A DNA stretch of 39,534 bases from JBBRCE01 sp038205115 (GTDB lineage Bacteria; Planctomycetota; Planctomycetia; Pirellulales; JBBRCE01): the NCBI GenBank assembly GCA_038205115.1, contig JBBRCE010000047.1, positions 1 through 39,534 on the forward strand, written 5' to 3'. Shown in pieces: positions 35,585 to 39,534 of the stretch. The notes beneath the pieces were generated by a model. That model was not told the DNA's origin, searched no databases, and worked only from the letters and a program-made list of their open reading frames with translations. The translations under genes were made by a program, and so were the position numbers. Every line of letters begins with the position of its first letter. Positions within the stretch are counted from its first letter, which is position 1.

Positions 35585-37942
35585 ATGCGACGCGCTGCAG
35601 TTGGGTTGATTGTGACGGTTGTCGTGCTGATGACGATGGATCGATTCTTGCCGGCCGCCGAAGAAGGCGAACTGACGGCCGACAAGGTGCGGGTTTCCAT
35701 CGAACGCGCGGTCGACTATCTCAAGAAGTCGCAACTGCCCCCAGGTAACTGGCCGGACGTCAGCATCGTGAATCAGCCGGGCGGCGTCACCGCACTGGCC
35801 ACTTTGGCACTTCTCAATGCCGGCGTGCCGGCGGACGAACCGCACGTGCAAAAGGGACTTAGCTATTTGCGGCAGCTTAAACCCGAGCGAACGTACGTGG
35901 TGTCGCTGCAAACCATGGTCTTCTGCCAGGCCGAACCACGGAAGGACGCACTATTGATTCAGCGCAACGCCAAATGGTTGGAAGAAGGTCAAATCATCGG
36001 TGGGCCCCGCAAAGGAACCTGGAGTTACGACGCCAGCCGCAAAGAAAGTGGCATGGGCGATAACTCCAATACGCAATTTGCCTTGCTCGCCCTGCACGAA
36101 GCCGAGCGGCAAGGCATCAAAATCAAACCGCAAACCTGGCAATGGGCCCGCGATTACTGGCTCAAACAGCAGAACCTCGATGGCTCGTGGGGATATCACG
36201 AGGGCCAGCCCGGCACCGGGAGCATGACCTGCGCGGGCGTCGCTTCAGTCGTCATTACCCAAGGCAAACTGACTGCTCAAGACGCCAAGGTGACCGACGA
36301 CCATGTCGAATGTTGCGGCAAGCAAACGGAAAACGATGCGGTCGAGCGCGCCATTGATTGGCTCGGCCGAAATTTCACGGTTACGCAAAATCCCGCCAAC
36401 GGCGGTCGGTCGGCGTTGTGGCATTTCTATTACCTTTACGGCGTCGAACGCGTCGGCCGCATGACGGCCCGGCGGTTCATCGGTCGCGAAGATTGGTATC
36501 GCCGCGGCGCGGAACATCTGATTTCCAAGCAAGATGTGCTGGGCTCGTGGAGCGGCGTTGGCTTGGCCGAAGAAGATCGCAACATTGCCACCAGTCTGTG
36601 CCTGCTGTTTCTGGCCAAGGGACGTCGGCCCGTGCTGATGGCCAAAGCGCGGCACGGCCAAGGCAACGACTGGAACCATCACCGCAGCGACGCCGCCAAT
36701 CTTACCGCCTATGTCGAAACGCAGTGGAAGCGCGATCTGACCTGGCAGGTGGTCGATCTCTCGACCGCCACGGCCGACGATCTGGTGCAGACACCGGTGC
36801 TGTTCATCAACGGCAAGTCCGCGCCCGACATCAACGATCGACAGGCCAAGGTGCTGCGCGAATACATCGATCGTGGCGGCTTTTTGCTGGCCGAAGCCTG
36901 CTGCCCGGACAGCGGCGGCTTTGACGAAGGTTTTCGGAGTTTGATGGAACGCATTTTCCCGGAGCCCGAATATCGCCTCAAGCTGCTGCCGCCCACGCAT
37001 CCCATTTGGAATGCTGAAAAGACCGTCGCGCCCAATCTGCACCGCAAACTGCTGGGCATCGATTACGGCTGTCGGACCAGCGTGGTCTATTGCCCGCCGG
37101 CCAAAAACGATGATCCGCCCGGCAACCTATCGTGCTACTGGGAACTGGCCAACGGCCGCGACGCAACCTTCGACCCCAAGGTGAACGAAGAAATTCAAAG
37201 CGCCAAAGACATCGGCCTCAACATCCTGGCCTATGCCACCAATCGCGAGCTGAAGGGCAAGGAAGATTCGTTCGTGCCGGAAACCTCCAACGCCAAAGAT
37301 GAGTTCACGCGAGATAAAATGTACATCGCCATCTTGCAGCATGCCGGTGGCGCCGACGCCGCGCCCGCCGCGCTGCCCAACTTGCTGCGGGCCGCGGACC
37401 GCGAATTGCGCGTGCGCGTGGATACCGAAAAACGCCTGGTATCGCTGTCCGACCCGCAAGTGTTCAACTACCCGCTGTTGTTCGTGCATGGGAGGTATCG
37501 CTTCAAATTCTCGGACAAAGATCGCGAAATCATGAAGCAATATCTCACCAAAGCGGACGGTACGCTGTTTGTTGATTCAATCTGCGCCGCGCGCGAATTC
37601 ACCGAGTCGTTTCGCGAAGAAATGAAAATCATGTTTCCGGATCTACTCAAACCGATTCCCGGCGATCACAAGATGTACACCAAGGAACTCGGCGGCTTCG
37701 ACGTGACGAACGTTTCGCGGCGGCAACCGGTGGGCAAAGCCGATGCTCCGCGGGCGCAAGTGATCAAGGGTCCGCCGGAGTTAGAAGGCGTCAAGATTGG
37801 CGATCGCTACGCTGTTATCTTCTCGCCCTACGATTTGAGTTGCGCGTTAGAAAAGCACGATTCGCCCGAATGCGCCGGCTACACGCGCGACGATGCCGAA
37901 CGAATTGGCTTGAATGTGCTGTTGTACTCACGCAATCATTAG
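35585..37942 (+). CDS. Exported protein with prenyltransferase-like repeats and two DUF4159 domains
   Basis: The product is 785 aa. After a signal segment (AAVGLIVTVVVLMTMDRFLP) the first half (about 35-350) has alpha-toroid repeats of the squalene-cyclase/prenyltransferase type: AVDYLKKSQLPPGNWPD, ALATLALLNAGVP, YWLKQQNLDGSWGYHEGQPG and HLISKQDVLGSWSG, each with the GxW turn. Two DUF4159 domains follow, one at about 390-500 (VDLSTATADDLVQTPVLFIN, GGFLLAEACCPDSGGFDEGF) and one at about 580-710 (YNYPLLFVHG-like FNYPLLFVHGRYRFKF and GTLFVDSICAAREFTESFRE). DUF4159 genes commonly accompany MoxR/Bat loci. No catalytic DxDD motif of real squalene cyclases is evident, so a binding role is likelier. 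ATG 35585 gives the signal peptide at the N-terminus. Confidence 0.85.
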   Translation: MRRAAVGLIVTVVVLMTMDRFLPAAEEGELTADKVRVSIERAVDYLKKSQLPPGNWPDVSIVNQPGGVTALATLALLNAGVPADEPHVQKGLSYLRQLKPERTYVVSLQTMVFCQAEPRKDALLIQRNAKWLEEGQIIGGPRKGTWSYDASRKESGMGDNSNTQFALLALHEAERQGIKIKPQTWQWARDYWLKQQNLDGSWGYHEGQPGTGSMTCAGVASVVITQGKLTAQDAKVTDDHVECCGKQTENDAVERAIDWLGRNFTVTQNPANGGRSALWHFYYLYGVERVGRMTARRFIGREDWYRRGAEHLISKQDVLGSWSGVGLAEEDRNIATSLCLLFLAKGRRPVLMAKARHGQGNDWNHHRSDAANLTAYVETQWKRDLTWQVVDLSTATADDLVQTPVLFINGKSAPDINDRQAKVLREYIDRGGFLLAEACCPDSGGFDEGFRSLMERIFPEPEYRLKLLPPTHPIWNAEKTVAPNLHRKLLGIDYGCRTSVVYCPPAKNDDPPGNLSCYWELANGRDATFDPKVNEEIQSAKDIGLNILAYATNRELKGKEDSFVPETSNAKDEFTRDKMYIAILQHAGGADAAPAALPNLLRAADRELRVRVDTEKRLVSLSDPQVFNYPLLFVHGRYRFKFSDKDREIMKQYLTKADGTLFVDSICAAREFTESFREEMKIMFPDLLKPIPGDHKMYTKELGGFDVTNVSRRQPVGKADAPRAQVIKGPPELEGVKIGDRYAVIFSPYDLSCALEKHDSPECAGYTRDDAERIGLNVLLYSRNH

Positions 37943-38014
37943 CGCGCCACTTCAACACGCAGTGCGGTTGGTTGCTGTTGGCAGCGTCAAATAGAACAGG
38001 TTGCGTGCTTGACA

Positions 38015-38163
38015 CCATCCCTTTCAAGCTGTCATATCCTGCGGTCGATGCTAGCTGCGTATTTCCCGAGGAATTCTTATTCGCATTTTTTCGGCTATTT
38101 CGCGATAGCTCTAAAAAAACACGCGGTTTCTCCGAGAAAACGATGACAGCTTGAAAGGGATGG
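38015..38163. repeat. 149-bp element with perfect 21-bp inverted repeats
   Basis: The arms 38015-38035 and 38143-38163 are exact reverse complements over 21 bases (arm core CCCTTTCAAGCTGTCAT). The middle contains a further hairpin of six T's (38086-38091), GCTAT/ATAGC and seven A's (38113-38119), offset from the centre by about 13 bp. The element starts 73 bp after the DUF4159 stop and abuts the truncated end of the IS630 remnant. It has the shape of a MITE, but no target-site duplication was identified. Confidence 0.75.
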
Positions 38164-38534
38164 GTGGCCAACAGTTCTTGCGTCCATGTGGTGCGTTGAT
38201 AACCGTACTGCTGCGGCAACAAGCCTACGGCGATCAGCAACTCCAACTCCTAATTCTCGTCGGTCTTGTGGTCGCCGTTGTCTTCGCGCGCGTCGGTCAT
38301 GCCGGTCACTCCCTGCTCGACAAAACGCTGGGCAACGCGGTACACTTGCGACTCGGAGCACAAGCCACCGCCAGACAGCTGTCTGGGCGTCTTGCCCTGC
38401 ACCAAACCGATAACCACCTTGCATCGACAGCGCTCAACAGCACACGTTCGATGCCTACTGAATGTTTTCATGATTCGACGTTCGCGTTTGGAAAGCTGCT
38501 GCCAGCGACGCACCACTTGCTCTTGAATCTTCAC
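38164..38534 (-). pseudogene. IS630-like transposase remnant with in-frame amber codon
   Basis: The frame opens at GTG 38534 with a strong ribosome site (AAAGGAG, minus strand, 38541-38547). It encodes 94 residues of the IS630 N-terminal helix-turn-helix region, including KIQEQVVRRWQQLSKRERRI, VIGLVQGKTPRQLS and SQVYRVAQRFVEQGVTGM. It is interrupted by TAG (38250-38252) and continues in the same frame as ELELLIAVGLLPQQYGYQRT and TWTQELLA, the second winged-helix part. Family similarity stops at about 38164, where the 149-bp inverted repeat element begins. The catalytic DDE domain is missing, so the copy is dead. Members of this family are usually about 330-350 residues long. Confidence 0.75.
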
Positions 38535-38628
38535 GGGGAACTCCTTTCACGCGTGTGCTTGAAAACAAACGTAAGTGCTTGTAGTTCCTATTTTTACCTA
38601 CACCTCCCAGGTTCGCGCAAGGCTATTT

Positions 38629-38730
38629 AGGAACGACCGAAAAATAACTTCCGTTTTTCGTTCGGGTCGACGCGCGATATCACGAGCAGCGGGCGTCTCA
38701 CTCAGAGGAAGTTATTTTTCGGTCGTTCCT
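38629..38730. repeat. 102-bp element with perfect 24-bp inverted repeats
   Basis: AGGAACGACCGAAAAATAAC plus TTCC (38629-38652) is repeated exactly in reverse complement at 38707-38730. The 54-bp interior is GC-rich with no ORF. It sits 94 bp upstream of the IS630 remnant's start, so the arms may be the inverted repeats of that IS family, captured as a MITE-like pair. Flanks are TATTT on the left and TAGCT on the right, with no clear duplicated target beyond TA. Confidence 0.8.
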
Positions 38731-38847
38731 TAGCTTCGGAACATCGTCCGTTTATCTTTATTGTTTAGAATTCCATTCACTGCAGTCGTCGCATGCCGCC
38801 TCGAATTCGTCCGCTTGCCGCTGCTCTTCAACGAGGAAAATGATTGT

Positions 38848-39426
38848 ATGCGTTTTGATCGAATCTTGGTGACTTTCACGGCTGTATTGACATTGCTTGA
38901 AGTGACGTCGGCCGTCCGGACCGCGCAATCTCAACCATCGTCCAACAAGCCTGGTGAAGTTCCCGCTTGTATAGCCACGGTTGGTGAACTCGGCGAGAAA
39001 ATCTATGATCTGGCGAAGGAGAAAAACTGGACCGAGGTCACTGAAAAACTGACTTTGCTCAAAAAAGAGGCCGACACTTTGCGTTCTCAAGTCAAGGTAG
39101 CGAAAGAAGCGGAGGAACAACTTGGCGCCCAGATTACAGCCCTTGCCAAGTCTGTCGATGCGAAGGATCGGCAGGCAACCATGCAGGAGGCGAACCAAAT
39201 CACTTTGATCGCTGCTAGCCTCAGCGAACCGTTTCATCCAAAGGTCCCGATCGAGATTACGCGGCTCGACTATTACGGACGAGAATTGGAGATCTGGTCG
39301 GCAGCGAAAAACGTGGAGAAACTCAAGGAAGTTGCCGGCGCATTGTCCAAGACATGGGACAAGGTACGCCCATCGGTAAAGGAACGTAACAGGCCGTTGA
39401 AGTATTCCCAATTCCCGCGCGGTTGA
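38848..39426 (+). CDS. Exported helical protein of unknown function
   Basis: The product is 192 aa. It has a signal peptide (MRFDRILVTFTAVLTLLEVT, ending near AQS), then a mostly helical body: LGEKIYDLAKEKNWTEVTEK, LKKEADTLRSQVKVAKEAEE, QATMQEANQITLIAASLSEP and the closing VPIEITRLDYYGRELEIWSA then KLKEVAGALSKTWDKVRPSV. The pattern of amphipathic helices resembles four-helix-bundle periplasmic proteins of the cytochrome b562 type, but no haem-binding residue is proven and I do not assign a family. ATG 38848 is preceded by ACGAGGAAA (38831-38839), a fair ribosome site. The gene lies between the inverted-repeat element and an IS transposase start, so it may have been carried by them. Confidence 0.65.
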   Translation: MRFDRILVTFTAVLTLLEVTSAVRTAQSQPSSNKPGEVPACIATVGELGEKIYDLAKEKNWTEVTEKLTLLKKEADTLRSQVKVAKEAEEQLGAQITALAKSVDAKDRQATMQEANQITLIAASLSEPFHPKVPIEITRLDYYGRELEIWSAAKNVEKLKEVAGALSKTWDKVRPSVKERNRPLKYSQFPRG

Positions 39427-39473
39427 TACACTGTTGGCCTGGTGGGCAATGTCAGTCAAAGGAGTACCTGACC

Positions 39474-39534
39474 GTGGCGATGGGCAAGCGGAAGCAACTG
39501 CAACAAGAACTGTTTCTGGCCGCGGAGATGTTGC
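39474..39534 (+). CDS. N-terminus of an IS1182-like transposase (cut by window end)
   Basis: From GTG 39474, or ATG 39480 in the same frame, the chain reads MGKRKQLQQELFLAAEML and runs off the window. Transposases I associate with planctomycetes begin like this (MGKRKxRQxxLFxxxxxLP, then GHPFY). The ribosome site AAAGGAG (39458-39464) is 9 nt from the GTG, favouring that start. The rest of the gene is outside the window, so completeness is unknown. Confidence 0.55.
   Translation, partial: MAMGKRKQLQQELFLAAEML

Overview
The window looks like a chromosomal segment of a planctomycete (Planctomycetota, probably class Planctomycetia, possibly Pirellulales). The basis is gene content: a DUF1549/DUF1553 protein followed by a DUF1501 protein, a DUF1559 pseudopilin-type protein followed by a small carboxypeptidase-regulatory-like protein, a PEP-CTERM protein, a small NPYQSP membrane protein, and a MoxR/DUF58/BatA-like/VWA locus with DUF4159 and coiled-coil companions. 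Coding GC is moderately high. Everything here was read by eye, without database searches.

Region 1 (1-7985) is housekeeping: the possible tail of an unknown gene, mgtE (Mg2+ transport), a membrane-anchored leucine-rich-repeat protein, a short uvrC convergent with trpE, and the mcsA-mcsB protein arginine kinase pair. A good sigma70-type promoter and a structured leader precede mcsA. Region 2 (7986-9447) is gene-free but rich in short hairpin repeats. Region 3 (9448-15954) holds the DUF1549/1553-DUF1501 pair, a LarA/DUF2088-like gene on the opposite strand, and pntAB-pntB (proton-translocating transhydrogenase) without pntAA, ending in a clear intrinsic terminator. Region 4 (16107-19458) holds small exported or membrane proteins.

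Region 5 (19610-37942) is one large functional neighbourhood. A coiled-coil membrane protein with two CxxCxGxG repeats and a retropepsin-like protein with a broken active site are on the plus strand. A long minus-strand series reads moxR, [AAA ATPase, DUF4276], DUF58, BatA-like, VWA/amidotransferase-like and a 1305-residue secreted protein with a GHL10-like segment. A DUF4159 protein is divergent from moxR. MoxR ATPases usually act with VWA proteins as chaperone-like modules at the membrane. The bracketed ATPase/DUF4276 pair overlaps by 4 nt, resembles two-gene ATPase plus Toprim-like defence modules, and separates moxR from its usual DUF58 partner. It is the best candidate here for an under-described system, and its ATPase has Gln where the catalytic Walker B Glu is expected.

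Region 6 (37943-39534) is mobile debris: a 149-bp element with perfect 21-bp inverted repeats, an IS630-like transposase remnant with an in-frame amber codon, a 102-bp element with perfect 24-bp inverted repeats, one exported helical protein, and the first codons of an IS1182-like transposase cut by the window end. No tRNA, rRNA or CRISPR array was recognised.
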